This document shows, one piece after another, positions 45,169 to 57,731 of a stretch of 64,000 nt of DNA. This DNA is from Vicia villosa (lineage: Eukaryota; Streptophyta; Magnoliopsida; Fabales; Fabaceae). Position 1 is the stretch's first letter, and each line of letters starts with the position of its first letter. The stretch is from the NCBI RefSeq assembly GCF_029867415.1, contig NW_026705581.1, positions 496,001 to 560,000 on the forward strand, written 5' to 3'. A program made the position numbers and the translations under genes. Below the pieces are notes generated by a model, which had not been told where the DNA came from, did not search any database, and saw only the letters and a program-made list of their open reading frames with translations.

Positions 45169-46978
45169 TAGGAATAATCTTTTCCTTAGGTACCCACAAT
45201 TTCTTGGGTCCTTTCTTGTTAGTTCTCCTCAAGTTCTGATTGAACTTGGGTTTAGCAAAATATTTAACAGGAGGAACAGCATGATATTTCTTATTTTGAG
45301 TTTCATGAAATTTCTTAGGTTGTGTCACATGCTTCTTGGTGTGTGTTATGTGAAAGCTTTGTGCATGTGATGTGTGCCTAATATCATGTGAGTGGCCATA
45401 CTTGAACTGATCATACAATGGCTTGTATGTGATTTTCATATCATCCACATGTTCAAGTTTGTATGGGGTTTCACCCTCAAAACCAATGCCAACTCTTTTG
45501 TTTCCAGACACAGCATATATCATAGAAGCTAGCTGACTTCTACCAATACTTCTAGATAAGAACTTCCTGAAACTTAAATCATATTCTTTCAGAATATGGT
45601 TCAGACTGGGAGTGGATTTTTCTGAATCAGAAGGAGATCCAACATTATTGGATAATTTTAAAACTTTTTCTTTTAATTCAGAATTTTCCAACTCAAGCTT
45701 CTTAGTTTCAAATTCAAATTGCTTTTTCAGCTTTTTGTATTTGATACTAAGATGAGCTTTTAATTCAAGAAGCTCTGTTAGACTGGAAACTAACTCATCT
45801 CTAGATAGTTCAGAAAATACCTCTTCAGAATCTGATTCTGATGTAGATTCTGATCCACCATCTTCTGTAGCCATCAGCGCGAAGTTGGCCTGCTCTCCTT
45901 CAGAGTCTGATTCTGATTCTGATTCAGAATCATCCCATGTTGCCATAAGACCTTTCTTCTTATGAAACTTCTTTTTGGGATTCTCCTTCTGAAGTTTTGG
46001 ACACTCGTTCTTGTAATGTCCAGGCTCATTGCACTCATAGCAGACAGCCTTCTTCTTGTCAGATCTTCTGTCACCAGAAGATTCTCCACGTTCAAATCTC
46101 TTTGAACTTCTGAAGCCTCTGAACTTCCTTTGCTTGCTTTTCCAGAGTTGGTTTACCCTTCTGGAGATCATGGACAGTTCATCTTCTTCTTCAGGTTCTG
46201 ATTCTTCAGGATCTTCTTCTCTAGCCTGAAAAGCGTTAGTGCATTTTTTAACATTAGATTTTAATGCAATAGACTTACCTTTCTTCTGAGGCTCGTTTGC
46301 ATCCAGCTCTATTTCATGGCTTCTCAGGGCACTGATAAGCTCTTCCAACGAAACTTCATTCAGATTCTTGGCAATCTTGAATGCAGTCACCATTGGACCC
46401 CATCTTCTGGGTAAGCTTCTGATGATCTTCTTTACATGATCAGCCTTGGTGTAGCCTTTATCCAGAACTCTCAATCCAGCAGTTAGAGTTTGAAATCTTG
46501 AGAACATCTTCTCAATATCTTCATCATCCTCCATCTTGAAGGCTTCATATTTCTGGATTAGAGCAAGAGCTTTAGTCTCCTTGACTTGAGCATTTCCCTC
46601 ATGGGTCATTTTCAATGACTCATATATATCATAGGCCGTTTCCCTGTTAGATATCTTCTCATACTCAGCATGAGAGATAGCATTCAGCAAAACAGTTCTA
46701 CATTTATGATGATTCTTGAAAAGCTTCTTCTGATCATCATTCATTTTTTGCCTTGTAAGCCTTACGCCACTAGCTTTCACTGGATGTTTGTAACCATCCA
46801 TCAGAAGATCCCATAGTTCACCATCTAGACCAAGAAAGTAACTTTCCAGTTTATCTTTCCAGTATTCAAAATTTTCACCATCAAATACTGGTGGTCTAGT
46901 ATAACCATTGTTACCATTGTATTGCTCAGCAGAGCCAGATGTAGATGCAGTTGGATTTGTTTGAACTTCACTAGCCAT
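45053..46978 (-). CDS. SIRE gag
   Basis: The ATG at 46978 lies 73 bp inside the PBS. Residues 30-235 form a copia gag domain (FDGENFEYWK...LMDGY). CCHC knuckle CYECNEPGHYKNEC is at 313-326, followed by a Ser/Glu/Asp-rich stretch. A coiled-coil-like segment covers about 400-450 (LKAHLSIKYKKLKKQ). A basic His/Lys-rich tail with KKLWVPKEK is where protease normally begins. The last 38 codons (after about 45168) look like out-of-frame reading of the protease region, so true gag probably ends near there. The product would form the particle and bind RNA. Confidence 0.9.
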   Translation of the reverse strand: MASEVQTNPTASTSGSAEQYNGNNGYTRPPVFDGENFEYWKDKLESYFLGLDGELWDLLMDGYKHPVKASGVRLTRQKMNDDQKKLFKNHHKCRTVLLNAISHAEYEKISNRETAYDIYESLKMTHEGNAQVKETKALALIQKYEAFKMEDDEDIEKMFSRFQTLTAGLRVLDKGYTKADHVKKIIRSLPRRWGPMVTAFKIAKNLNEVSLEELISALRSHEIELDANEPQKKGKSIALKSNVKKCTNAFQAREEDPEESEPEEEDELSMISRRVNQLWKSKQRKFRGFRSSKRFERGESSGDRRSDKKKAVCYECNEPGHYKNECPKLQKENPKKKFHKKKGLMATWDDSESESESDSEGEQANFALMATEDGGSESTSESDSEEVFSELSRDELVSSLTELLELKAHLSIKYKKLKKQFEFETKKLELENSELKEKVLKLSNNVGSPSDSEKSTPSLNHILKEYDLSFRKFLSRSIGRSQLASMIYAVSGNKRVGIGFEGETPYKLEHVDDMKITYKPLYDQFKYGHSHDIRHTSHAQSFHITHTKKHVTQPKKFHETQNKKYHAVPPVKYFAKPKFNQNLRRTNKKGPKKLWVPKEKIIPIADILGCKEGKAQHVMVPGLWVLATHDGKKVYIPRPGA

Positions 46979-47050
46979 CTTTTACTGAAGCGTTTTTCTC
47001 TTCCTGAATCTTTTCTAAACACGGTTAAGTGCTTGCACCTTAGAACCGGC

Positions 47051-47062
47051 GCTCTGATACCA
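47051..47062 (-). other. Primer binding site of the SIRE element
   Basis: TGGTATCAGAGC on the minus strand, two bases from the 5' LTR end at 47065. Confidence 0.95.
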
Positions 47063-47064
47063 AT

Positions 47065-48279
47065 TGAAGGATAGAAAAACACTTAGAAAGGGGGGTTTGA
47101 ATAAGTGTAGTCTAAAAACTTGAACGATAAAAACAATTTGCACAGTTATTTTTATCCTGGTTCGTTGTTAACTAAACTACTCCAGTCCACCCCCACGAAG
47201 TGATTTACCTCACCTGAGGATTTAATCCACTAATCGCAACAGATTACAATGGTTTTCCACTTAGTCCGCGACTAAGTCTTCTAGAGTATCCTGATCACAA
47301 CCTGATCACTCTAGGAGCAAATGCTTAGAAACAAGCTAAGACTTTCTTAGAGTATCTTGACCACCACGTGATCACTCTAATTAAAACTTCTTAGACACAA
47401 GCTAAGACTTCCTAGAGTATCCTGATCAACACTTGATCACTCTAGTTACTTACAAATTAATGTAATCAATTCTAAGAGTATTACAAATGCTTCTGAAAAG
47501 CTATAATCACAACAATGATATTTCTCTTAACGTTTAAGCGTAATCTCACTAATATATTACAACAGCAATGTAGTGAGCTTTGATGAAGATGAAGTTTCTG
47601 AGCTTTTGATTTGAACAGCGTTTCAGCAAGTTTTTCAGAATAAGTTTGTTCAGGATTGGTAACCTTGCTTCTCATCAGAACTTCATACTTATAGGCACTT
47701 GAGAAGATGACCGTTGGGAGCATTTAATGCTTTGCGTGTTCCGTACAGCATTGCATTTAATGTTTCACGCTTTTGTCAACTACCTCGAGCCTTGTTCACG
47801 CTGTGTCTACTGACGTTGCCTTTAATAGCTTCCAACGTTCCTTTTGTCAGTCAGCGTAGCCTGCCACGTGTACTTTCTTCTGATCTGATGTTTGTGAATA
47901 CAACGTTTGAATATCATCAGAGTCAAACAGCTTGGTGCATAGCATCTTCTTGTCTTCTGACCTTGAAGTGCTTCTGAGCGTGATACCATGAGAACTTCAG
48001 TGCTTCTGCTTCTGATCTCAAGTTCTTCTGATGCTTCCATAGACCCATGTTCTGATTCTGCCTTGACCATCTTCTGATGTCTTGCCAGACCATGTTCTGA
48101 TGTTGCATGCTGAACCTTCTGAGACAAAGCTTCTGAGCGCTGATTTGTGCATACTCTTTATATATTTCCTGAAACGGAAATTGCATAGGATTAGAGTACC
48201 ACATTATCTTGAGCAAAATTCATATACATTGTTATCATCAAAACTAAGAATATTGATCAGAACAAATCTTGTTCTAACA
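47065..48279 (-). repeat. 5' LTR of the SIRE element
   Basis: 1215 bp with the same architecture as 37947-39166. Differences include AACGATAAA versus ATCGATAAA, CCACGTGTAC versus CCACCTGTAC, and G6 versus G12. Confidence 0.95.
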
Positions 48280-48284
48280 CTCCC

Positions 48285-48607
48285 AACTAACCCAACAAAC
48301 ATTCCCTTTACCATCTCCTATACCCCACAAAAAGTCTCTTTGGATCTTAATAATATCCTCTAAAATGCCTTTTGGAGCTTTGGAAAAAGTCAACATATAA
48401 ATCGAAATATTATTAAGAATCGAATTCAAGAGAGTAACCTTTCCTTCCAACGAAAGATGTTTGCCACTCCACGAACCAAGCCTTTTACGCAATTTTGTAA
48501 GGACAAAAGACAAAGTTTACTTTCATCTATGATTAGCTCCCGACGGAATGCCAAGAAACAAGAAAGGTAACTTTCCAATTTCACAAGCCAAAAACACCGA
48601 CGCCACT
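48285..48607 (-). pseudogene. LINE ORF2 remnant, RT C-terminal part
   Basis: The minus strand reads LRKRLGSWSGKHLSLEGKVT, then LLNSILNNISIYMLTFSKAP and FLWG, the conserved plant LINE RT 3' region (K...SLGGRVTLIKSVL type). It is cut on its 5' side by gypsy D at 48608 and on its 3' side by the SIRE element, and resumes at 37941. Confidence 0.85.
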
Positions 48608-49451
48608 TGTAACACCCTTCTACCCAACACGTAAATTTGCGAGTAAATTAAATAATTTATTAAATACAAGCACCGGAAAGGGTGTCACATCTTCATAAAA
48701 TCTCATATAAAAATAATCCTACTCCATAACACGGGTTGCAAAAATATCAAAAGAACATAAACAACCTTTTTGGCATTTCCAATCAAACCATTTCAAACTT
48801 CGCAGCGGAATAAAATAAGTCTCAAAACTTCCTTATAAAATATTCCAAATACCATGAAAGGTAGTTCAACTTCAACAAATCACCATACTTCATGTTTTAA
48901 CTTCACAATTCAAAAACAATTAAAAGTCATGAAAGTAACAGGAAAATCTCATAAATAACAAAGAAACACAAGGTTCACAGTCAATCGATTCCAACCACGA
49001 TTTTACATATCAGAGCAAGACTCCCTTTATTCTACCGAAAGCAAATAAACACACTCTGAACCTATCTTATAAACTTCCTCCACTAATCTTGATCACCTGT
49101 GTGTTACCCACGTGGAGTTAACATTCAAACAGAAAGGGTGAGTAATTACAATCATCATAAAAGATATACGAATTAAATACAGTAATTACCAACAACAGTA
49201 TCAACATCAGATGATTCATTTACAATGTCACTAAAAACATTCTTCACAGTTCATACATCATCAAAACATCATTTACGCCATTCCATATGTAAACACAATA
49301 ATGAAATGCAACATCACTGACTCATGCATGTGGTACCAATTCATCATCACTGATGACCTAGGCATCTTCCTCCAAAGATCCCCATCATGTACTATTTTCA
49401 CATAACATGTACAAAATAACACACATAATTTCACCAATAATTATTCATCAC
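48608..49451 (-). repeat. 3' LTR of element D, outer part
   Basis: It matches 56475-57064 and 63593-63780 closely, including GCATGTGGTACCAATTCATC and an acceptor-like CACAG|GTGATC on the minus strand (near 49097). After about 49385 the two copies diverge or one is deleted. It ends at the left ATCAC duplication of solo LTR E. Confidence 0.85.
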
Positions 49452-52324
49452 TGTAACAGCCCGAATTTAATTAATTGGCTAATTAAATTAAAATAAGAAT
49501 TTATTTAATTTGGACGAAGTTTGATCGTCGGTGTTAGTGAGAAAACGTGTTCGGATTATTAAGTAAAGTTGGGATTTATTCAGTTAATCGAAGAATTAAT
49601 AAAGTGGAATATGTTGGAGAAATAATATTAGAAATAATATTATTATTGGATTTTATTTATTTAAGATAAAGTCGGATTTAATTGGATTAATCGGAAAATA
49701 ATATTAAGGGTAATAATATTATTTGTTGTAGCATAATCATTTATTGAACTACTCTATTTTATCGAATTGGACCTATTTAGTTAGAAGTGGAATTATGTGG
49801 GTTAAGCCCAATATGAATAATATAGTAAGGGTTTAGAGAGAGTTAGAGACACCATAACATTTATTCATTTCAAGAGAAGAGAAAGAGGAGAAAGGAGGCT
49901 AAGAGAGAAGAAGAGCAAAAGTTAGGGTTTGGAGGAGAAATTGAAGAGGTAAGGGGGAGAATCCTTATTATTATGGGTTAATATGATTGAATCAATGGGT
50001 AGATTAACATGATTAGGTTTGTTGTGTTTGAAATCCATTAAAAAAATTGATGTTAGAAATATGTTTTGATATTGGTAATTGATACATTGGTGAAATTAGG
50101 GGATGTTTCAGAATTACTAATATTAGTTCAATACTGCGCTTGGTTCTTTTTTTTGTTTTGTTTTTGTATGCTACTATTGTAGCGGTACATACATTTTAGA
50201 AATTGAAAATGAAATGAATGTTTTATCCACTTATTGTAGTGACAAAGTAACATACAAGGGCATATGGATTGTTCTGTAGCTTGTTTTTTTTGTTATGCTG
50301 TGAAGTGTAAGTCTTAAGCTACTTACTGTAGCGCTTTGAAAAAAAATGAAAAGAAAATAAGTGCTATGCTACTTAGCGTCTTGTTAATTGAAAAACAGGG
50401 TAGCACTCTATTTGGTACCTATGCTCTGTTCCATTTTATTAAAGAAGCATATATATGAAATGAATATTATGATGGATGTAAATAGATATGAGATGAAAAT
50501 AATAGAAATAGTAGGATGCTAGCAAGTTGCTGAAAAATTCAAAACAGTCATGTTTTGGTCAAAATAGCTGAATTAAGAGGTATAATTAGTTGCCCGGAAT
50601 TTAATGAAAATTTACGTGGTAGCTAAGTTTAATTAGTAGATTAATATGGTGGTGTTATTTTGTTGAAATTTTGATATTTTACGAATCGATCGAAATTGTG
50701 TTTTATTTAAATATCTTTTATATTAAATATGGGTTTTGGAATAGAAAATGAAATAGTAAATTGGAACTAATGTAGTGTAATTATTAATTAGTTAATTTAC
50801 TTAATAGTTAAATTAATTTCAATGAGTACAATTGATTGGAATATAATAGACATTGAATTGATTATTTGGTTTGTCGGTAACTTACGGTATTTCAGAAAGT
50901 TGACCGTAATTGTATTTTTGGTCAAATGCTAACGAATTGATACTTGGTTTAGAAGCATGTTCTTATTTATTGCTGACCAATATGAGTTAACATGAGATGG
51001 TATGATTTACTAATGTTAATTGTATTTTGTGAACCGTAATTGAATATTGTTTCTATTATGTGGTTTGGTATCAATGTGTTGTGAATGTTGTGTACAATGT
51101 GATATATAATTCATAGAGATGAATTATTGTTGGTATGCGGTAAGTTAAGATTGATGAGATAATCTTAATTGCGTAGTTGGTTGGTAATTGTACATTCATT
51201 CATGGCATAGTCGGCTTTATTGTGGAAGCGGTGAAACTGTGGGTTCACATGGTAATAGACGGTGATCCTTAAATGGAAATAGACGTAGGATACGTTGATC
51301 CTTGATTGGAAACATACGTGGTGGCTTTGATCTTGTCCGGATTTGAAGCGTGGCTTGGATTCTAGATATTGAATCGGAAAGCGGTGAAACGTTGGGTTCA
51401 CATTGAGGTACCACATGCATAGTGTAACATATCTTGCATTGAGTCACATTAGAGTTATGTGATAATTGAATATGTGAAATTGATGTTGTTGTGATACGTG
51501 TATGAGCTTGATAATTGAAATGGGTGATGTCTGGATACATACTTGGTTTAATGTGTGAATATGTGATAATTATAGTTATGTGCATAGTTGGAAAATATCG
51601 TATTGAAATTGGAATATCACACTTTTATACTTGTTGAATGCTTAATATATGTGAATATATGGAATAGTATTATTTTACATGATTAACAAGGTGTGATAGA
51701 TTCCTATAATTGTTGATTTAACCATTATATCTTATTATACTTTCTTCATAATGATTCATATTCTCACCCTTCTGTTTTAATGTTGCCCTCGTTTGGCGAC
51801 ATGCAGGTTCTGGAGTTTAGTAGCTCGTGCGTGATCTAGCCGGAGATTCTTTCGTGTTTGTTGGAGATTAGGTAGTGAGTCGATGCTCTGGTCATGTAAC
51901 ACTGGGTAGACTAGTCGTGTTGAACTCATGTTTCTATTTGGTTATATATTATGTTATGACTTGAGGGCCTGTTTATTTGGCTACTTGTTGTTGAGAGGCT
52001 TTTAAGCCAAATATTATGATTATGGTTTATTTTAAGTTGAGATGATTATTGAGATATGATCATGGTATGGGACATGAATCATTTTATGAATTACATGAGT
52101 ATTTTAGTATTTTCCGCTGTGAATGCATATTCTGTGTGAATTGTAATTAAATGTTTAGGTGTTATTTGAAATGACCAGGTGTATTGTATATTGTAGATAA
52201 ATGTTGTCGGTTTTTAAAAGCTTTTAGTTTTTGAAAACATCGATGTGACGCCCTTTTGAATTATATGCATGCTTATTCTCTAATTATATGCTTATTTATT
52301 TTGGGGTATAAAAGGGGTGTTACA
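49452..52324 (+). mobile_element. Solo LTR E (Ty3/gypsy, Tekay-like)
   Basis: 2873 bp, TGTAACAGCCCG...GGGGTGTTACA, with perfect ATCAC duplications (49447-49451, 52325-52329) and no internal region. That is the product of LTR-LTR recombination. It contains AAGAG|GTAAGG (donor-like, 49949), a GCTAC...GTAGCG phrase array, a GGTACCACATGCATAGTG block (51410), GCAG|GT (acceptor-like, 51806) and a GTCGATGCTCTGGT...GTAACACTGGG block. Confidence 0.93.
50170..50379 (+). repeat. Dispersed GCTAC...GTAGCG phrases in LTR E
   Basis: Palindrome-like phrases such as GCTACTATTGTAGCGG and GCTACTTACTGTAGCGC, plus decayed half copies (TTATTGTAGTGAC, GCTACTTAGCG), recur four to five times. They are less regular than in the other LTRs. 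Confidence 0.6.
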
Positions 52325-52329
52325 ATCAC

Positions 52330-53160
52330 AACATCGTCAAACTCATCACGTAATCACGATAAAATAATTACTACCAGCAGTACATACACTAGTACCGACA
52401 GAGTATTCAAAAGTAATATTCATATAAGGCATCCCCAAGTATTTCACAAAACACGACATAACTCGAATACGCTGAAACACCGTTACCATGCCGAATAATT
52501 GGAATTCTGGAAGTGAAAATAATTTTAAAATAAAGTACATTTTACCAGCTTTCCAACAGTTCGAATGGTGCGTCAATCGGACATTTGTAACTCAAGTTAT
52601 GAATTTTTTAAGTTTAAAAATATTTCTATCCGACTCAGAGTAACGTGTTACTATAACCGGTTATGGCATTTCCAGTAGCCAAAACACGAAATTTTCACCC
52701 CTTAACAGGTTACTGTAACAGGTTACGGCACTTCCTGTAGCCAAAACACACTATTTTCACCCCCTTAACCGGTTACGTAAAAACCTGTAACCAGTTACAT
52801 TGTACTAGAGACATTTTCTGCATATTTTTTCAATACGAAAAACAATCCTTATTCATCCCAAAACTCCAATTTTTCATCAATTCAACTCATACAAATTATC
52901 AAGGTTATTACTACCGTTCATATGTCACAAATTAACATCATCAAGCATGTCGAAACATATGGATTATACACTTATCACATATTTGCAATTGTTATCAATA
53001 TGCTTACAATTTTCTCATGATTCTCAAAATCAACCTAAACCCCATTAATTCCCACATATATTTAAACTCCATATCAAATCATAATGAAAGGAATTACACC
53101 TTTACCTTAGGTTTTCTTAGCTTTTGATCTTCTCTTCGAGTTTCTACTTAATCCCCTTGT
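52330..53160 (-). repeat. 3' LTR of element D, inner part
   Basis: The LTR resumes after E. It includes the AACCGGTT array and, on the minus strand, a donor-like CCTAAG|GTAAAGG near 53105. I could not find the LTR start (TGTAAC after a polypurine tract), so the inner boundary is approximate. 53160-53560 is rich in CAACAT/ATCATC triplets. Confidence 0.6.
52640..52799 (-). repeat. Array of GTAACCGGTTAC phrases in D 3' LTR
   Basis: Three pairs of the 12-bp palindrome and close variants (GTAACGTGTTAC/ATAACCGGTTAT, TTAACAGGTTAC/GTAACAGGTTAC, TTAACCGGTTAC/GTAACCAGTTAC). The first two pairs are separated by a repeated GGCA(C)TTCC...GTAGCCAAAACAC block. Confidence 0.9.
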
Positions 53161-56100
53161 TCCTCAGTGCCCTAACAACATTACATTTCATCATAGTAAT
53201 AATGTAACAACATTTCATCGTAGCAACAACAACCACAACAACAACATAACCATCATCAACATAGCACGTTCATACTTGGACATGCAACATCATTAATACA
53301 TCATCACAATATTATCATAACAACATCATCAACAACAAAAACACATACACAATGATACTCCCGTATCTATGTATGTCCATCATCAACAAGACAACAACAT
53401 CATTCACATCGTCATATCATCCTCATAGTGACGTCAACATAACAACATAATCAAACTTCTTCATAATATATAGTATTGCTCATTATTCCCAATAATCAAC
53501 AACCAACCAACCACAACAGTAGCAACCAAGCCATTATAAAATCATATTTAAGGTTAGATATCACACCTCACGACCTTACAATAATACAACCTCATGATAT
53601 CAATAATCCACATATCGAACATGCACATCAATACATATATTGACATGGAGACAACACGGATAGTATATAAACCTTTCACCTATCACTTCCATTATGGAAT
53701 GTCTAATGGTTTGCATCAGTCTCGCAAGCTTATAATGTTTAACCCTCGACTCCTAACAAGTCACACCACATAACAAACTGTGCCATATCACACTTTAGTT
53801 ACGCCTCTCGGAGCATCTACCTCAAGTCACTGTCCTCATTTTAATTTCCATCAACTATCATATCTACAAGTTTTACATCTATATACTAATTCTCTTTAAT
53901 ATCCACCAGACAATCATCGTTCACTTATGATATCCTCAACATTCCACATTGCACTGTTAGCTCACATACAAACTTAAGTCTCCAAAATGTTCAATAAGTC
54001 GCAACTCTTTCCTAGCCACTTTTCCATTAGGTTCACACGAAATGGTGAACGACTATCCTCTCGATAGAACATCAAACACTTTACACACCATAAAGCTTGC
54101 AAGACAAGTCTATCCAATCAAACACGGTCCTGTCTACTACTATCAACAAGAGATTAAGGGTGATCGGTTCCTCAATTTGTCAATAGGTAGCTGACAACCA
54201 TGATGGGGCATAAACCATCATTAATAAATTATAATAGCGTCCTTTTAGAAGTTATACTCAAAGTCACCTAAAGCACCATGGTCCAATAATCTCCATTGAG
54301 GTTTAAAAATGCCTCCACCATTTCCTTCTCATTCAATCTCGTTGATGAGATATCATTGCTCAACCACATTACACAGTTTCCTTCACACTCAGCATCACGC
54401 AAAGGTTAAGTATCCTCCAACTCAAGAAATGATAATATACCAATTACATTACAATTAATTTCGTCCTAATGGAAGTCTTTATCCATGTAGAGGAATTTAC
54501 AAACATTCATAAATCCTTAGTTTACCTTTAAATCCCACCACATCGAGGATCCTTATATTTTTCACATTTGTATCTCATTCCAATCGTAATCTCAATAATA
54601 CCATCCCTACGGCCGATTGATGAACGAACTTTAAATCCTCCCTAACACATGTCGATACTTTGCCATCACAAACATGATTCCAATCTCTCTTGAATTTATT
54701 TTTCCTTTACAATGTACTCTCTCTTGCTCATAAGCTATCATCATTCTAATCATTATTATCTGGCATAAGTTACATCTCCATGTGCTTCCTCCAATATCTT
54801 CACATTCCTCATAATACCAAACATCTTATTCCTTCAACTCAATCGTTAGCAACATATCATACTTGTCCTCGTCTCAAACAAACTGCAATAATAACCAGTT
54901 AAGCCAGAAAATCTTCTAGTCTCCATAACCGACTTCAAAGTCTCTAAATATAGAACTACATCTACTTTGGATGGATTCACAAATACCATCACTCGAAATA
55001 ACATGCTCGAGAAAACTCACCCCCTTAAATCATAATTCACACCTTAACAGCTCATCATAAGGTTTCTTCCCTTTCGACACCGTAATTCAAATCGCAACGT
55101 CCAACACGTATATATTATAACGTAAATTAAATCATAATGTTCTCAATAAACACCGTAACGAAATGACCCAAGTATTCGTAATTGCCCACACTGATTTTTT
55201 CTAAAAGTTGTCCTCTAACCATCCTCACCCTCCACCTGACTATGAAGGTAAGTAACCCAACCTCAATTCGATTATACTAAAGATATACTCGTCCACTAGT
55301 CGGTCGACCAAATCATTAATCCTTTGAAGTGGACATTTAACCTAAAAAATTACCTTAATCAAATGTCGATAATCCACACACAACTTCATACAAACGTTAT
55401 CACAGGTATGCAAACCTCTGGCCACATCTCCTAAGAGTTATCCTACTTGCTTAGTAGATGTCTTCAGGCATAAGAACTTGCACCGACTTATCAAAAAAAT
55501 TTGTCAGCGCATGGTTTAACTCCGAACAATTTGCTCCAAGGCTATCACCGAGTTACTCCAACATACCTCGTTACAATTAAATCAACTCTAGGTACTAGAA
55601 CCATTTTTATTGAAAAGAATAACACGTTAGCTTTCTAATGCTTCGAACGAGGACCTAAACATAGTTATAGTTTGAAAGTTATGAATTTTTCAAGTTTTCG
55701 AAAATTTGTCCAAAGAGCGGTAACCTGTTACCCTTAGAATCGTAACCGTTTACACCTTGTTAAAACTCTATTTTTCAAGTGATAACCGGGTACCCATATA
55801 TCGGTAACTGATTACCACTGAACCAGGGTAAAAAAAACACATTTTTATGCTACGAAACTCAATCCAATCCACCGCAAAACACCAATTTTGAAAACTAGAC
55901 AATATCTTCTTGTTTTACCAATTATGCACTATCATTGCCCATCAATCTAACTCAATTCACATCATCAATTTTACCAATTACATCACAATGCATCACAATT
56001 CATCAATCATGTAACAAATAGAAATCATCAATTTTAAGTTGCAGAGGCAAGTCACATATATCTTTAGAAAAACATCGGGAACTACACATTTTAGGTATAT

Positions 56101-56474
56101 CACTAATCATCACATTGTTCTCCACTCTCCGAGAAGCAAACATCAACAACATCTGATTGTTCCTCGTTAAGATACCTCAACTTGACCAGCAGACAGGAAC
56201 CTCGAATCAGTCCTCTCTTTGGATTCGAGAAAAACAACACCACCTGGACAACACTCGCGGTCTTGAAATCAGAAGCACGCCGAACCAACACTCCATAACT
56301 GAAATCTCTCAGAGGAGCAAAATCTTCTCCCCCACTTATTTCAATCTCACTCCTGCAGAAAATATCAGAAAAGAAAGCAAGCACCGACATTGTTTCACAC
56401 ACAAGTGATGTACTAAGGAACAAACAACATTAGACAACCTAGTTGGATGGAACGACCTGCTCTGATACCACTAA
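53161..56474 (-). pseudogene. Non-coding interior of element D with eroded pol
   Basis: No frame exceeds about 110 codons. On the minus strand near 53900-54000, text like KELRLIEHFGDLSLYV corresponds to the B pol linker KELELIEQFRDMSLVYE, followed by stops and shifts. 54130-54200 matches C 21370-21420. A second small set of AACCGGTTAC-like phrases with the ATAACTTT...GAAAGCTAA block lies at 55610-55820, so LTR-type modules also occur inside the element. The 106-codon minus frame at 56103-56423 is not recognisable. Confidence 0.65.
56459..56470 (-). other. Primer binding site of element D
   Basis: TGGTATCAGAGC on the minus strand, four bases from the LTR at 56475. Confidence 0.95.
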
Positions 56475-57069
56475 TGTAACACCCTTCTACCCAACACGTA
56501 AATTTGCGAGTAAATTAAATAATTTATTAAATACAAGCACCGGAAAGGGTGTCACATCTTCATAAAATCTCATATAAAAAATAATCCTACTCCATAACAC
56601 GGGTTGCAAAAATATCAAAAGAACATAAACAACCTTTTTGGCATTTCCAATCAAACCATTTCAAACTTCGCAGCGGAATAAAATAAGTCTCAAAACTTTC
56701 TTATAAAATATTTCAAATACCATGAAAGGTAGTTCAACTTCAACAAATCACCATACTTCATGTTTTAACTTCATAATTCAAAAACAAATAAAAGTCATGA
56801 AAGTAACAGGAAAATCTCATAAATAACAAAGGAACACAAGGTTCACAGTCAATCGATCCCAACCTCGATGTTACATATCAGAGAAAGACTCCCTTTATTC
56901 TACCGAAAGCAAATAAACACACTCTGAATCTATCCTCTAAGCTTCCTGCACTAATCTATATCACCTTTGCATTATCCACGTGGAGATAACATTCAAACAG
57001 AAAGGGTGAGTAATTACAATCATTATAAAAGATATATGGATTAAATACAGTAATTACCAACAACAATAT
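56475..57069 (-). repeat. 5' LTR of element D, first visible part
   Basis: Near-identical to 48608-49195. Its last five bases, AATAT (57065-57069), are the left target duplication of solo LTR F. Confidence 0.9.
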
Positions 57070-57731
57070 TGTAACACCCTTCTGAATCCCCGCGGAATAT
57101 ATTAAATAATTCAGAGTAAACATGGAACAAGGATGTAACAATTCAAAATAAACCACACATCATATCAACTGTCATGCTTCATGAGGAACGAAAAGCCATT
57201 TTTAATAAACCATGTTCAACACAACGGAATTAATTTAAAAACTAAATAACATGACTATCAATTAGAAACACCAATCACCGGTTCATAAACCAAATAAACA
57301 TAATCCAACAACACCAATTACACTGAAAATATAACCATCAACTCTAAAAACAAGCGTTCCCCAGTGTTACAAATCAGAGCATGACACCGACGCTATAACT
57401 AGACGAACTAGCCTATAAGCTATCCTCACTAAAGCCAAAAACCCGCTACTCCTTAATCTAAAAATTGTCAACAGTAAGGGTGAGACATTTCACAATTAAA
57501 CTATATTATAAGTTCATAACGACAAAACACCATCAACACATTATTCATCCAGTTGCAATGTAGTTAGATATTCAGAAAATATTCACCAATCAACACAAAA
57601 TACAATCAACTACATCACTATGAAGTAACACTAGAAATCTCTCAATCATGTTATAACAATATAAATGCAATGCACTGACACTATGCATGTGGTACCAATT
57701 CGTCATAGGATTAACCTATCCGACCGATCTA

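Larger units (their letters stand above)
37947..48279 (-). mobile_element. SIRE/Maximus-type Ty1/copia element lacking RT-RNase H
   Basis: It is flanked by CTCCC (37942-37946 and 48280-48284). LTRs of about 1.2 kb begin TGTTAGAACAAG on the minus strand, with PBS at 47051-47062 and PPT at 39167-39180. In coding order it has gag, protease, integrase and an env-like ORF. The RT and RNase H that should lie between integrase and env are missing: integrase ends at 43582 and the env-like leader starts within 400 bp. LTRs differ at roughly a dozen sites, so it moved recently, presumably with RT supplied in trans. Confidence 0.9.

Noticed and set aside
53181..53600. Start of the D 3' LTR near CCTTACA or ATTACA
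   Set aside because: No polypurine tract adjoins any of these candidates, so the inner LTR boundary is left approximate.
56103..56423. 106-codon minus frame near the PBS of element D
   Set aside because: At a gag-like position, but no gag motif or zinc knuckle; the equivalent region of C is not open.
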